NCBI GenBank assembly: GCA_900769555.1
Contig: CAAGHA010000043.1
Location: forward strand, 62,001-126,000
DNA length: 64,000 bases
Direction: 5' to 3'
From: Bacteroidales bacterium
GTDB taxonomy: Bacteria > Bacteroidota > Bacteroidia > Bacteroidales > Paludibacteraceae
The position numbers and the translations under genes were made by a program. The notes under the pieces were generated by a model. The model did no database searches. It saw only the letters and a list, made by a program, of their open reading frames with translations, and had not been told where the DNA came from. Positions 35,553 through 45,023 of this stretch are shown here, one piece after another (position 1 is the first letter of the stretch; every line of letters begins with the position of its first letter).

Positions 35553-36359
35553 TTATTTTCGACCCGTAAAATTATCCATAGTATGATAAACACCACAAAC
35601 ATCGCCAATAATAAAGTCAAACCAAGAAAAAGGAAGAATTGCTTGTAAAAAACGAATAAAATGAAATCCGAAAGGCATTCCTTTAAAATTACGGTTTGAC
35701 TCTATGGCTTTTAAAATTTTTTTCGCCACAGTATCCGGCTTTAATATTGGGAACAACCACGACTGCACCCCGTCAAACATACCTGTACTGATGTAATATG
35801 GAGCAATGGTGGTACATCTTACTTTACTTTTCAACTCCTTTAATTCGACTCGAATTGAATCTGACCAACCTAAAGCAGCCCACTTACTTGCTGCATAAAC
35901 AGACATACGAGGATTTGAGAGCATACCTGCAGCCGAAGCAATTGTACAAATATGTCCTCTATTTTTAGAAACCATATCCTTTAAAATAGGAAGTGTTACA
36001 TACATAGGAGCCTTTGAATTAATATTCATCGTCCGATCAATATCTTCCACGGATAAATCAAAAAAATGTTTGTTACTGGTAATCACTCCGGCACAATTTA
36101 TAAGAATATCAACACCACCACAATCGTTTTTCACAGACTCATAGGTCTGAAAAACCATTTCATAATTAGATACATCTACTTGATAGACTTCTACCCTACC
36201 TATCATAGATAGCTCTCTCTTAACTCTCTCTAAATTCACTTGATTAATATCCCAGATGATTAATGTATCAGCACCTTTATTCAATGCCATTCTCCCCATA
36301 ATTTCTCCAATTCCGGAAGCTCCTCCGGTTATCAGAATCTTAGATCCTTTGATTTTCAT
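35553..36359 (-). CDS. Short-chain dehydrogenase/reductase
   Basis: 268 residues. The cofactor motif is TGGASGIGE, then INCAGV, the catalytic Ser in IASAAGML, and YAASK with the catalytic Tyr and Lys. The acidic WDIN position favours NAD. A C-terminal extension with hydrophobic residues (FIRFLQAILPFSWF) may associate with membrane. Substrate unknown; a lipid-like alcohol is plausible given its aldehyde dehydrogenase neighbour. Start ATG at 36359 was chosen over an upstream TTG. Confidence 0.92.
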   Translation of the reverse strand: MKIKGSKILITGGASGIGEIMGRMALNKGADTLIIWDINQVNLERVKRELSMIGRVEVYQVDVSNYEMVFQTYESVKNDCGGVDILINCAGVITSNKHFFDLSVEDIDRTMNINSKAPMYVTLPILKDMVSKNRGHICTIASAAGMLSNPRMSVYAASKWAALGWSDSIRVELKELKSKVRCTTIAPYYISTGMFDGVQSWLFPILKPDTVAKKILKAIESNRNFKGMPFGFHFIRFLQAILPFSWFDFIIGDVCGVYHTMDNFTGRK

Positions 36360-36523
36360 ACAAAACAATTATTTTTTTACTCTAAATCATATTTCAGATG
36401 CTCTTGAATCCCTATTTTAGCTAAATCATACGTTTGCATCAAAAAAAACAAAAATGCAAACAATCTAAAAAAATGGTTCTAAATCATCTTATCCTAATTT
36501 ATTGAACTTATCTTAAAATCGTG

Positions 36524-36531
36524 CAAATTTA
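36524..36531 (-). promoter_or_regulatory. Possible -7 element upstream of the dehydrogenase pair
   Basis: TAAATTTG on the minus strand, about 165 bases before the SDR start codon. The intervening AT-rich leader shows no gene. Confidence 0.4.
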
Positions 36532-36628
36532 TAAAATTATTATAAGATTATCACAAGTCTAGTACACTTAATTTAAATTAATAATAGTCCTAACAAGGGA
36601 AAGTCTATACTTACTCCAATGCTCACGT

Positions 36629-37819
36629 CTAATCCCGAACATATTTATCTCTAAGATACCAAATAAATAGAATCAAAGAGCAAATAATATTTGCAGCTAA
36701 ATTAACCCAACAAGCCCCGTCGATACCCATCTTAGGAATAAGTATTATTGATAATATAAGAGTAGCAAAAACACCAATTAACGATTTTACAATTAAAATC
36801 TTAAGTTCTCCAAATGCAGAAAAATAGTGACCCCAAACATTGGATACAGCAATTGCCAAAACACCTGGAGATAAAAATATTAAAATTGATTTCGATTGGA
36901 TAAATTCCGCACCAAAGACCCAGGCATAAATATCAGATGGAATAATAAATGCTACCGCCAAAAATAAGATTGTAGCTCCACAACAATACCACGCCATACG
37001 AGTTGTATCTCTCCTTGCTTCTTCCGACTTGTTTTGAGACAACAATCGAGAATATTGAACCGTTGAAATACTCCCACTTAATTTCCAAACTATTTCTGAC
37101 AAAGATACTCCAATTGAAAAAACACCAAGCGAGACAAGACCCGAATAATAACTTAAAAAATAATAACTTAAACGATAATTCAAAAATTGTAAAAAATTAC
37201 TCAATTCGGTTTGAATACCAAATTTAAATAACGACCATCCCACGACTTGATAAGAAGACTTATTCAGTAACAAAGGGGTATCATTCATAAAAAAACAGAT
37301 GCTTAATAAAATCATCAGGGACGTACATTGCGCATAAAAATAGGAGTAGTACGAGGTATCAAAAAGGTAAAAAACAGGTATAAAAATCAACATTAAGAGA
37401 GGCTGCAACACCAATACAATATTATACTTATTGATGGATTGTTTTCCAACAAACAATGAATTAAAGAATGTTACACAACCTGTCAAAGAAGAAGCAATAA
37501 ACAAAAACAGAGAATAATCTGCCCTCCCCATCAAATGAAATAGTACAGCTCCTACAAACGAAACAACAAATGACCATAAAAAAACCGGTAAAAAAAGATC
37601 TGCCGGAATAAATTTACGCAAGTTAAAAGAAGTACTACTACCAGAAAAGATAGAAGTAAATATGGCAATCAAACCTAAATCCGTTGCAAACAAGGCTATA
37701 AGACCTCTACCTTCTGCACCCCATAATCGAGTTGTTGCCAATACTAGCAAAAAATTGAGCAAAATTAATGCACCTCTGCTCATCATTGTCAATACAATAT
37801 CTCTCTTTGTACTACTCAT
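36629..37819 (-). CDS. Polysaccharide flippase (Wzx/MATE-like)
   Basis: 396 residues and about twelve hydrophobic segments from the first (IVLTMMSRGALILLNFLLVLA) to the last (WVNLAANIICSLILFIWYL). The N-terminal pattern with TRLWGAEGRGLIALF is typical of oligosaccharide/lipopolysaccharide flippases that move lipid-linked glycans across the inner membrane. The ATG at 37819 lies within the 3' end of the upstream glycosyltransferase gene (8-base overlap), so the two are coexpressed. The glycan cannot be told. Confidence 0.85.
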   Translation of the reverse strand: MSSTKRDIVLTMMSRGALILLNFLLVLATTRLWGAEGRGLIALFATDLGLIAIFTSIFSGSSTSFNLRKFIPADLFLPVFLWSFVVSFVGAVLFHLMGRADYSLFLFIASSLTGCVTFFNSLFVGKQSINKYNIVLVLQPLLMLIFIPVFYLFDTSYYSYFYAQCTSLMILLSICFFMNDTPLLLNKSSYQVVGWSLFKFGIQTELSNFLQFLNYRLSYYFLSYYSGLVSLGVFSIGVSLSEIVWKLSGSISTVQYSRLLSQNKSEEARRDTTRMAWYCCGATILFLAVAFIIPSDIYAWVFGAEFIQSKSILIFLSPGVLAIAVSNVWGHYFSAFGELKILIVKSLIGVFATLILSIILIPKMGIDGACWVNLAANIICSLILFIWYLRDKYVRD

Positions 37820-38897
37820 CGCCAATCTCCTTTATAAAATCCACGAACAACTCCTCTGTTTTAGTCCAATCATATTTATTCTTTGCCAAAAATTCCGCAT
37901 TCCTACAATGTTGAAAAAACAACTCTTCATCATCAATATACATTAAGACCGAAGAAACAACGGTTTCTATCTGAGAAGAATCCACCAACACTCCAAATTT
38001 TTCAATCTCCGGAACCCCTATAGGAATTGCCTTTAAATCAGAATAAATAACAACCCTTCCTGCAGCCATATAATAAAATAACTTTATCGGCAAACATCTA
38101 CTATTTTCAAAATCAATTTTTCTTAAATCAAAAAAGATGTCAGCATCACCTATTTGGCAACAAAAGTCATCGAAAGAGAGATAACCGCACCACTCTATTT
38201 TCAGATTATCAGGAAGTTGAAAGTTAATCTCCGGATTCTGTCTCGAAAAAATTTTAAACCGAAACGACTTTCCGGGTCTTCTTCGTGCGCATTCACAAAC
38301 AGCCTCAACAACCATAGGAAAACCTTTTTCTTCCGATAAACCGCCCGAGTAACAAAAACACCACGAATTTCCTTTTCGCCTCAACGGGAAACGCTTGATT
38401 CTACCTACCGTAGCATAATAGGACAAATTGAGGTACTTTTTAGATGAAAAAAATATACGGAAAGGTAATGCTTTATGATACTCACCAAACAAAAATGCAG
38501 TTGACAAATAACCTGACAACCATGAAAAAAGAAGCAATAGAAACCATTTAACCGGTCGCAGCAGAGCGGTACAATTAGCCAGATTTTTTTTCGATGGAAC
38601 CCATTCCGTCACATCATAAACAATGGCTAACTTTTTATTAATTTTTCGCTTATAGCTCCACGCAGAAAGAATCACAATTGGGGAATCTCCTACAATTATG
38701 TCAGGCTCATCTTGCAGAAAGAAACTAATCAGATGAGCCATTTTATCCTTTATTGAAAATGATCCATCCATCAATCCATCATTAATCAAAGAGACTACAG
38801 ATGTGTGAAAACCTCTACGATTTAAGGTTTCCATCTGTTGAGAAAAGACTCTTTCATCTTCTGCTCTATGAATTGATAATGCAAATAGAATCTTCAT
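37812..38897 (-). CDS. Glycosyltransferase (GT-B, family 4-like)
   Basis: 361 residues. The N-terminus MKILFALSIHRAEDERVFSQ is the first strand and sugar-acceptor region of GT-B enzymes. The C-terminal half has CYSGGLSEEKGFPMVVEAV (the donor-binding start of family 4), an EWCGYLSFDDF segment and LPIKLFYYMAAGRVVIYSDL, corresponding to the E-x7-E region. A hydrophobic stretch (FLLLLFSWLSGYLSTAFLF) suggests membrane association. It probably adds a sugar to the lipid-linked glycan moved by the flippase encoded directly downstream. ATG 38897 was chosen because a promoter lies just upstream of it. Confidence 0.85.
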   Translation of the reverse strand: MKILFALSIHRAEDERVFSQQMETLNRRGFHTSVVSLINDGLMDGSFSIKDKMAHLISFFLQDEPDIIVGDSPIVILSAWSYKRKINKKLAIVYDVTEWVPSKKNLANCTALLRPVKWFLLLLFSWLSGYLSTAFLFGEYHKALPFRIFFSSKKYLNLSYYATVGRIKRFPLRRKGNSWCFCYSGGLSEEKGFPMVVEAVCECARRRPGKSFRFKIFSRQNPEINFQLPDNLKIEWCGYLSFDDFCCQIGDADIFFDLRKIDFENSRCLPIKLFYYMAAGRVVIYSDLKAIPIGVPEIEKFGVLVDSSQIETVVSSVLMYIDDEELFFQHCRNAEFLAKNKYDWTKTEELFVDFIKEIGDE

Positions 38898-38902
38898 TTC
38901 TA

Positions 38903-38910
38903 CAAAGGTA
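38903..38910 (-). promoter_or_regulatory. -7 promoter element of the glycosyltransferase-flippase operon
   Basis: TACCTTTG on the minus strand ends five bases before the ATG, implying a leaderless transcript, as for the NurA-like gene. Confidence 0.6.
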
Positions 38911-38954
38911 ACATAATTACCTTTATTTATAAATAAATTTATAGAAGTTGTGAC

Positions 38955-38990
38955 AAAAAAGGCTGCATCAAAATAATTTTGACACAGCCT
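38955..38990 (-). terminator. Intrinsic terminator of the ferredoxin gene
   Basis: Read on the minus strand, AGGCTG/CAGCCT outer arms (38985-38990 with 38960-38965) and inner TCAAAAT/ATTTTGA pairing form a hairpin followed by a T-run. Confidence 0.85.
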
Positions 38991-39017
38991 CACATTTTTT
39001 TCGGTTAATCGACCCGA

Positions 39018-39188
39018 TTACTCTGCTAAAGAGATAGCACCGGCAGGACAAGCGTCTGCACAAGTACCACACTCAGTACAAGCATCAGCATCAATCATAT
39101 AGATATCGCCTTCAGAGATAGCTCCAACAGGGCATTCTCCAATGCAAGTACCACAAGCAACACAATCTTCACTAATAACGTAAGCCAT
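39018..39188 (-). CDS. 2[4Fe-4S] ferredoxin
   Basis: 56 residues with two motifs CVACGTCIGECPVGAI and CTECGTCADACPAGAI, each CxxCxxCxxxCP, holding two 4Fe-4S clusters. It is a soluble low-potential electron carrier of clostridial/bacterial type. The start ATG at 39188 gives the standard N-terminus MAYVISEDC. It has its own promoter and terminator. Confidence 0.96.
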   Translation of the reverse strand: MAYVISEDCVACGTCIGECPVGAISEGDIYMIDADACTECGTCADACPAGAISLAE

Positions 39189-39217
39189 AATTTTTATTCT
39201 TTTAAAATTAAACGTCA

Positions 39218-39225
39218 CAAAAGTA
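39218..39225 (-). promoter_or_regulatory. -7 promoter element of the ferredoxin gene
   Basis: TACTTTTG on the minus strand, 29 bases before the ATG, fits TAnnTTTG. Confidence 0.6.
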
Positions 39226-39298
39226 ACTTTTTTGTTAGAATTCAAAAAGGATTTTCAACTTATTTTTCATAAAAATTTTTAAAATTATTTTACGAAAA

Positions 39299-42200
39299 TC
39301 ATAAGTGAATGTTTTCGAGGATATTAGCAGCCGATTCAATATCGGGAACATCCATAAAAAGAATCGATCTTTTTCCTCCCATATCCCTTAATTTACACCG
39401 AACAGCGTGATTTTGCATATATTCCAACAAAGCACCAAAGGCAGAAGAGTGATAATAAGGAGAATTATCATCTTGCACAAAGTAACCAACCATTCGATTT
39501 TGCTTCAAAACCAACTTTTCAAATCCCAATTGCTCTGCTTTCCATCGAATACGAACCAAACCCAACAGACTAATTGTTTGAGCAGGCATCTTTCCAAATC
39601 TGTCCAATAATCGAGATTCAAAACCTTTCAATTCATCTTCACTCTTAATATTATCCAACTCTCTGTACAATGCCATACGTTCAGAAACACTCTCAACATA
39701 ATCAGGAGGAAAAGTCAATTCCATATCAGTCTCAACAACACAATCAGAGACATACTTTTTCACAACTTGTTTATTGGATTCGTTATCAGCAAAAAGATGA
39801 GAAAACTCTTGTTCTTTCAACTCCTCCACAGCTGCATTCAACACCTTCTGATAAGCTTCATATCCTAAATCAGCAATAAAACCACTCTGCTCTGCACCCA
39901 AAAGATTTCCAGCTCCACGAATATCCAAATCCTGCATTGCAATATTGAAACCACTACCCAATTCAGAAAAACTCTCAATCGCATGCAAACGACGTTGAGC
40001 TTCCTTAGTTAAAGTTTTAGTCGAATCAACCAACAAATAGCAGAATGCCCTACGATTACTTCTTCCCACACGTCCTCTTAATTGATGCAAGTCACTCAGT
40101 CCAAAATTCTGAGCTCTATTTATAATAATGGTATTACAATTAGAAATATCAATACCGGACTCAATAATCGTTGTCGCCAATAAAACATCATATTCATAAT
40201 TAACAAAATCAATCATAATCTGTTCTAATTTCTCGCCATCCATCTGACCATGTCCGATTGCAACACGAACACCCGGTACCAAATGACGAATCATTGCGGC
40301 AATTGTATCCAATTCTTGAACATTATTATTAACAAAAAAGACCTGCCCATTTCTATCCATTTCAAAAGAAATAGCATCTCTAATCACTTCACTATCAAAA
40401 GCTAGAACTTCGGTCTGAACAGGATAACGATTTGGAGGCGGAGTACTGATAACAGAGAGATCCCTAGCTCCCATCAAAGAGAATTGCAGCGTTCGAGGAA
40501 TAGGAGTTGCAGTCATTGTCAACGTATCAACATTTACCTTCACCTGTTTAATTTTTTCTTTCACTGCTACGCCAAATTTCTGTTCCTCATCAATTACCAA
40601 CAGACCTAAATCCTTAAATACAACACCTTTCCCTAGTATTTTTTGAGTCCCGATTATAATATTAATCTCCCCTTTTCCCAACTCCTCGACGACACGTTTT
40701 ACCTCTTTGGTCGGACGAGCCCGATTTAAATAATCAACCTTACAAGGGAAATCCTTCAAACGCTCAGAAAATGTCTTATAGTGCTGAAATGCCAGAACAG
40801 TCGTAGGAACTAAAACGGCCACTTGTTTATTATCACAAACCGCCTTAAAAGCAGCCCGTACTGCAATTTCAGTTTTTCCAAAACCCACATCGCCACAAAT
40901 CAACCTATCCATAGGAAGATCTCGCTCCATATCTCGTTTCACATCAATTGTTGTTTTCACCTGATCCGGAGTATCTTCAAACATAAAAGAAGCCTCTAAT
41001 TCAGACTGAAGAAACCCATCTTCGGAGAAAGCAAATCCACGTTCCTCGCGACGTTTCGCATACAAAAGAATCAAATCACGAGCAATATCTTTCAATCGTT
41101 TCTTGGTTCGTTCTTTCATGTTTTGCCAAGCAGAAGTCCCCAATTTACTAATCACCGGACTCTCCCCCTCTTTGCTCTTATACCTCGATATTTTATGCAA
41201 AGAATGAATACTGACCAACAGCAAATCATCATTTTTATAGAGCAACTTTATCACCTCTTGCTTTTTACCATTAACATCCATCTGAATTAAACCACCAAAC
41301 CTTGCGACGCCATGATCTATATGCACCACATAGTCGCCCATTTTAAAACTGTTTAACTCTTTCAACGTCAAAGCAACCCGACCAGCTCTCGCTCGATCAG
41401 AACGTAAAGAATATTTATGATAACGATTAAAAATCTGATGATCGGTATAACAAGCAATTTTCAGTGTATGATCAACAAAGCCCTCATGCAAAGTTTGGTT
41501 AACAAGAGTATAATGAAAGGTATCCCCTCTATCCGTAAAGATTGCATTCAAACGATCCAACTGATGCTTACTGTCACTTAAAAAGAAAATTTTATATCCA
41601 TCCTTTTCCAATTGAGTCAAATTTTCACTCAACAAATCGAAATTTTTGTTGAACGCCGGTTGTAATGAAGAAGGGAAAGAAAGAATCTTTGCATCAGTAA
41701 AAATTGCATTTTTACTTAAATTCACCTTCCTAAATCGCTTTAACGACTCCATTACATTCATAAAAGAGAACAGATCCGACAAAAACTCCTTTTGTTCAAA
41801 AATAGCCTTAAAACAATCAATCACCAAACGATAATTAGAGAACGCAAATAGCACATCGTTAGGCAAAACTTCAAAAAACAATTCTTCTTCAACCGACGAA
41901 TGAAGATCAGGGACAATATCAAGTGAATCTTTCAACTCTTTCGATAATTGATTTTCCACATCAAAAGTTCTAATAGAATCAATTTCATCCCCAAAAAAAT
42001 CGATACGGTATGGATACTCAGAAGAGAAAGAAAACACGTCTATCAAACTACCACGAACAGAAAATTGCCCCGGTTCATAAACAAAATCAACACGAGAAAA
42101 CCCTAAATCGATCAAAAGCTTTTCGATTTCACTTAGATCTACCATATCTCCTTTATTCAAATGGATAGTCTTCTCTTTTAATTCACTTTTCTTTACAATC

Positions 42201-42592
42201 GGTTCAATTAAAGCCTCCGGATAAGTCACTACTAAAAAGGGTTCATTCGGATCATTAATTTTCGTCAATGTTTCGGTTCGAAGAATCTCGTTTGCAGCAT
42301 CCACTTTATCAATTTTAGAAGAGCGAAACGCAGAAGGAAAAAAGAGTAAATTGTCATTTTTTTTCAATAATTGCATTAAATCATGATAAAAATAACCGGC
42401 AGACTCTGCATTATCATGAATAAAAATCAATCTTTTTGCATTATTTTTATAAATAGCAGACAAAAGTATTGCACGTAACGACCCTTCTGCATCTGTTACA
42501 TTCAAATTACCCTCAGATTTTTTTATCCAATTTTCAAGTTCAACTATTTGATTATCAATACAAAATAGTTTTAATAAATCATTTACTTCCAA
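39299..42592 (-). CDS. mfd: Transcription-repair coupling factor Mfd
   Basis: 1,097 residues. The N-terminal UvrB-homology region (PSAFRSSKID, VRGSLIDVFSFSSEYPYRIDFFGDEIDSIR), the RNA-polymerase-interacting domain (FKMGDYVVHIDHGVARFGGL), the SF2 translocase with Walker A GDVGFGKTEIA near residue 570, DEEQKFG, TMTATPIPRTL and RAQNFGLSDLHQLRGRVGRS, and the C-terminal autoinhibitory domain are all present. It removes stalled RNA polymerase and recruits UvrA. No ATG occurs near the start; TTG at 42592 fits the promoter position, 18 bases after the -7 box. Confidence 0.97.
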   Translation of the reverse strand: MEVNDLLKLFCIDNQIVELENWIKKSEGNLNVTDAEGSLRAILLSAIYKNNAKRLIFIHDNAESAGYFYHDLMQLLKKNDNLLFFPSAFRSSKIDKVDAANEILRTETLTKINDPNEPFLVVTYPEALIEPIVKKSELKEKTIHLNKGDMVDLSEIEKLLIDLGFSRVDFVYEPGQFSVRGSLIDVFSFSSEYPYRIDFFGDEIDSIRTFDVENQLSKELKDSLDIVPDLHSSVEEELFFEVLPNDVLFAFSNYRLVIDCFKAIFEQKEFLSDLFSFMNVMESLKRFRKVNLSKNAIFTDAKILSFPSSLQPAFNKNFDLLSENLTQLEKDGYKIFFLSDSKHQLDRLNAIFTDRGDTFHYTLVNQTLHEGFVDHTLKIACYTDHQIFNRYHKYSLRSDRARAGRVALTLKELNSFKMGDYVVHIDHGVARFGGLIQMDVNGKKQEVIKLLYKNDDLLLVSIHSLHKISRYKSKEGESPVISKLGTSAWQNMKERTKKRLKDIARDLILLYAKRREERGFAFSEDGFLQSELEASFMFEDTPDQVKTTIDVKRDMERDLPMDRLICGDVGFGKTEIAVRAAFKAVCDNKQVAVLVPTTVLAFQHYKTFSERLKDFPCKVDYLNRARPTKEVKRVVEELGKGEINIIIGTQKILGKGVVFKDLGLLVIDEEQKFGVAVKEKIKQVKVNVDTLTMTATPIPRTLQFSLMGARDLSVISTPPPNRYPVQTEVLAFDSEVIRDAISFEMDRNGQVFFVNNNVQELDTIAAMIRHLVPGVRVAIGHGQMDGEKLEQIMIDFVNYEYDVLLATTIIESGIDISNCNTIIINRAQNFGLSDLHQLRGRVGRSNRRAFCYLLVDSTKTLTKEAQRRLHAIESFSELGSGFNIAMQDLDIRGAGNLLGAEQSGFIADLGYEAYQKVLNAAVEELKEQEFSHLFADNESNKQVVKKYVSDCVVETDMELTFPPDYVESVSERMALYRELDNIKSEDELKGFESRLLDRFGKMPAQTISLLGLVRIRWKAEQLGFEKLVLKQNRMVGYFVQDDNSPYYHSSAFGALLEYMQNHAVRCKLRDMGGKRSILFMDVPDIESAANILENIHL

Positions 42593-42610
42593 AATCTTTA
42601 AAATTTTTCA

Positions 42611-42618
42611 CAAAGATA
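42611..42618 (-). promoter_or_regulatory. -7 promoter element of mfd
   Basis: TATCTTTG on the minus strand, 18 bases upstream of the mfd start; divergent from the next promoter. Confidence 0.65.
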
Positions 42619-42643
42619 AAGAATAAAAATTCAAACCATTTTT

Positions 42644-42651
42644 TAAATTTG
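42644..42651 (+). promoter_or_regulatory. -7 promoter element of the mannosyltransferase-pyrC operon
   Basis: TAAATTTG ends 28 bases before the GTG start at 42680. Confidence 0.65.
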
Positions 42652-42679
42652 CAAAAAACAAGATAAAAAAGAAAAAGAA

Positions 42680-43429
42680 GTGAAAGATTGTGACGGAATT
42701 GTAATTATACCGACGTACAACGAAAAAGAGAACGTTGAAAATATAATAAGAGCGGTATTTGGACAGCCAAAAAATTTCCATGTGCTAATCATTGATGATG
42801 GTTCGCCCGATGGAACAGCAGACATTGTAAAAAGTCTTCAAGAAGAGTTTCAAGGAAGCCTTCACATTGTGGAGAGATCTGGAAAATTAGGCTTAGGAAC
42901 AGCTTATATTGCAGGTTTTAAATGGGCGTTAGAGCGTGGATACGAATACATATTTGAGATGGATGCCGATTTCTCGCACAACCCAGATGATTTGCTAAAA
43001 TTACATAAAGCTTGTTCTGAAGAGGGAGCAGATGTAGCCATCGGTTCTCGTTACATCAGTGGGGTCAATGTTGTAAATTGGCCTATGGGGAGAGTGTTAA
43101 TGTCCTATTTTGCGTCAAAATATGTTCGTATTATTACCGGACTTAATATTGCAGATACAACAGCCGGTTTCAAATGCTACCGTCGAGAAGTATTAGAGAC
43201 AATCGAGTTAGATAAAATCAAATTCAAGGGATATGCGTTTCAGATAGAGATGAAATTTACGGCCTACAAGTGTGGATTCACCATAAAAGAAGTGCCTATC
43301 ATATTCGTAAACAGAGTTTTAGGAAATTCTAAGATGAGTGGAGGAATCTTTGGCGAGGCTGTTTTAGGGGTTATCCGGTTAAAATGGGATAGCCTATTCC
43401 GCAAATATCCACAAAAAAAGAACAAATAA
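42680..43429 (+). CDS. Polyprenol monophosphomannose synthase (GT2)
   Basis: 249 residues of dolichyl-phosphate-mannose-synthase type: IIPTYNEKENVENIIRAVF, LIIDDGSPDGTADIV, FEMDADFSHNPDDL (DxD) and GSRYISGVNVVNWP. It transfers mannose (or a similar sugar) from GDP to a polyprenyl phosphate at the inner membrane face; it has no C-terminal transmembrane domain. The start is GTG (42680), as no ATG is available upstream in frame. The pyrC gene follows after 16 bases, a pairing common in Bacteroidota. Confidence 0.92.
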   Translation: MKDCDGIVIIPTYNEKENVENIIRAVFGQPKNFHVLIIDDGSPDGTADIVKSLQEEFQGSLHIVERSGKLGLGTAYIAGFKWALERGYEYIFEMDADFSHNPDDLLKLHKACSEEGADVAIGSRYISGVNVVNWPMGRVLMSYFASKYVRIITGLNIADTTAGFKCYRREVLETIELDKIKFKGYAFQIEMKFTAYKCGFTIKEVPIIFVNRVLGNSKMSGGIFGEAVLGVIRLKWDSLFRKYPQKKNK

Positions 43430-43445
43430 ATCACATTAAAATAGT

Positions 43446-44792
43446 ATGAAAAACATTCTTATTCACAAGGCAAAGATTATTAATGAGGGTAATTCTTTCA
43501 AAGGTTCTGTCCTAATTGAAGGGGAGAAAATCACAAAGATTTTTAAAGACAATGTACCCGAAAATATATTAAAAAGTGCTGAAATTATCGATGGTGAAGA
43601 TAAATGGTTGTTGCCAGGTGTGATTGATACACACGTACATTTCCGCGAACCGGGACTAACTGCGAAAGCCGATTTTTACACAGAATCCAGAGCTGCTGTT
43701 GCAGGAGGTATTACCAGTATCATGGATATGCCCAACACCAATCCTCCAACAACAACAATGGAAGAAATTGACAAAAAGATTGCCATTGCAAAAGAAAAAT
43801 CACTCGTCAACTTCTCTTGCTACTTGGGTGCAACCAATGAGAATATCGATGAAGTGATTAACGTCGATAAAAATAAGGTATGCGGTATCAAAGTGTTTTT
43901 AGGAGCCTCAACAGGAAATATGAGAGTTGATGACCCCAAGGTACTTGAACGTATTTTTGCAGAATCACCGATCTTAGTGGCAACTCATAACGAAGACGAG
44001 GCAATTATTGCATCCAACTTGAAAAAGGTAAAAGAGGAATTGGGCGAACAACCTATTCCAATCTCCTACCACGAGATAATCAGAAACTCTGATGCTTGCT
44101 ACAAATCTACATCTAAAGCTATTGATTTGGCAACTCGCTATGGAACAAGGTTGCACGTGTTACACCTAACAACAGCTAAAGAGTTGGCTCTATTCAGTAA
44201 TAAGCCGACTACTGAAAAGAAAATCACTGCTGAAACTTGCGTGGGGTACCTTTGGTTTGATGATAATGATTATGAACGTTTAAATGCAAAAATCAAATGT
44301 AATCCTGCGATTAAAAAAGAAAAGAGTCGCGTTAACCTTTTGAAAGGAATAGAAATGGGGCATATCGACACTGTTGCAACTGATCATGCTCCTCACTTAT
44401 TGGAAGAAAAAGAGGGTGATTGTTTACAAGCTGTATCAGGATTCCCTTCTATTCAACACTCTCTACCTATGATGTTGAACTTAGCTAAAAAAGGAAACTT
44501 TTCTCGCGAACAAGTGGTAGAGAAAATGTGCCATAACCCTGCTAAGATTTTCAATATTGAAAAAAGAGGATTTATTCGCAAAGGATTCTATGCTGATTTA
44601 GTCCTAATTGAACCTAATGCAGCTTATACCGTTGAAAAGAAAGATTTGGAATATAAGTGTGGATGGTCTCCCATGGAAGGTGCTACACTAAATTATAAGG
44701 TATGTAAAACTTTCGTAAATGGTAAGTTGGTTTACAACGAAGGAGAAATCAACGACTCTGAAAAGGGTATGCTGTTAACATTTAACCGATAA
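43446..44792 (+). CDS. pyrC: Dihydroorotase
   Basis: 448 residues, class I dihydroorotase length. Metal ligands are in DTHVHFREPG near residue 61; the carboxylated Lys in GIKVFLGASTGNM; other ligands in ATHNEDE, LHVLHLTTA and ATDHAPHL. It closes carbamoyl-aspartate to dihydroorotate in pyrimidine synthesis. The catalytic motifs are complete, which separates it from inactive PyrC-like paralogues. A terminator follows. Confidence 0.94.
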   Translation: MKNILIHKAKIINEGNSFKGSVLIEGEKITKIFKDNVPENILKSAEIIDGEDKWLLPGVIDTHVHFREPGLTAKADFYTESRAAVAGGITSIMDMPNTNPPTTTMEEIDKKIAIAKEKSLVNFSCYLGATNENIDEVINVDKNKVCGIKVFLGASTGNMRVDDPKVLERIFAESPILVATHNEDEAIIASNLKKVKEELGEQPIPISYHEIIRNSDACYKSTSKAIDLATRYGTRLHVLHLTTAKELALFSNKPTTEKKITAETCVGYLWFDDNDYERLNAKIKCNPAIKKEKSRVNLLKGIEMGHIDTVATDHAPHLLEEKEGDCLQAVSGFPSIQHSLPMMLNLAKKGNFSREQVVEKMCHNPAKIFNIEKRGFIRKGFYADLVLIEPNAAYTVEKKDLEYKCGWSPMEGATLNYKVCKTFVNGKLVYNEGEINDSEKGMLLTFNR

Positions 44793-44846
44793 GAATATTT
44801 AGGAGACGAAATCGTAAAATTTTCTTCTTAATCAGGTTTGAATATA

Positions 44847-44905
44847 CAAGAATGACTAAAAAGTATTTGGCGTAAATCCAAATTACCTTTTAGTCATTCT
44901 TTTTT
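44847..44905 (+). terminator. Intrinsic terminator after pyrC
   Basis: A 14-bp stem (44847-44860 with 44887-44900, AAGAATGACTAAAA arm), additional internal pairing, and a T-run to 44905. Confidence 0.85.
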
Positions 44906-45023
44906 TGATTAACAAGGTTAGTTAAACCTCGATAAATTACAATTTTCATTAATCACTTAAACAAAACACTCACCAAATTCATCACTAACTAAGAAGTTAC
45001 CTTAACAAAAAAACTTAAACCAA

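Noticed and set aside
34089..36359. Aldehyde dehydrogenase and SDR as part of the HerA-NurA system
   Set aside because: They lie upstream of the operon's own promoter, have ordinary AT-rich composition and are separated by about 150 bases.
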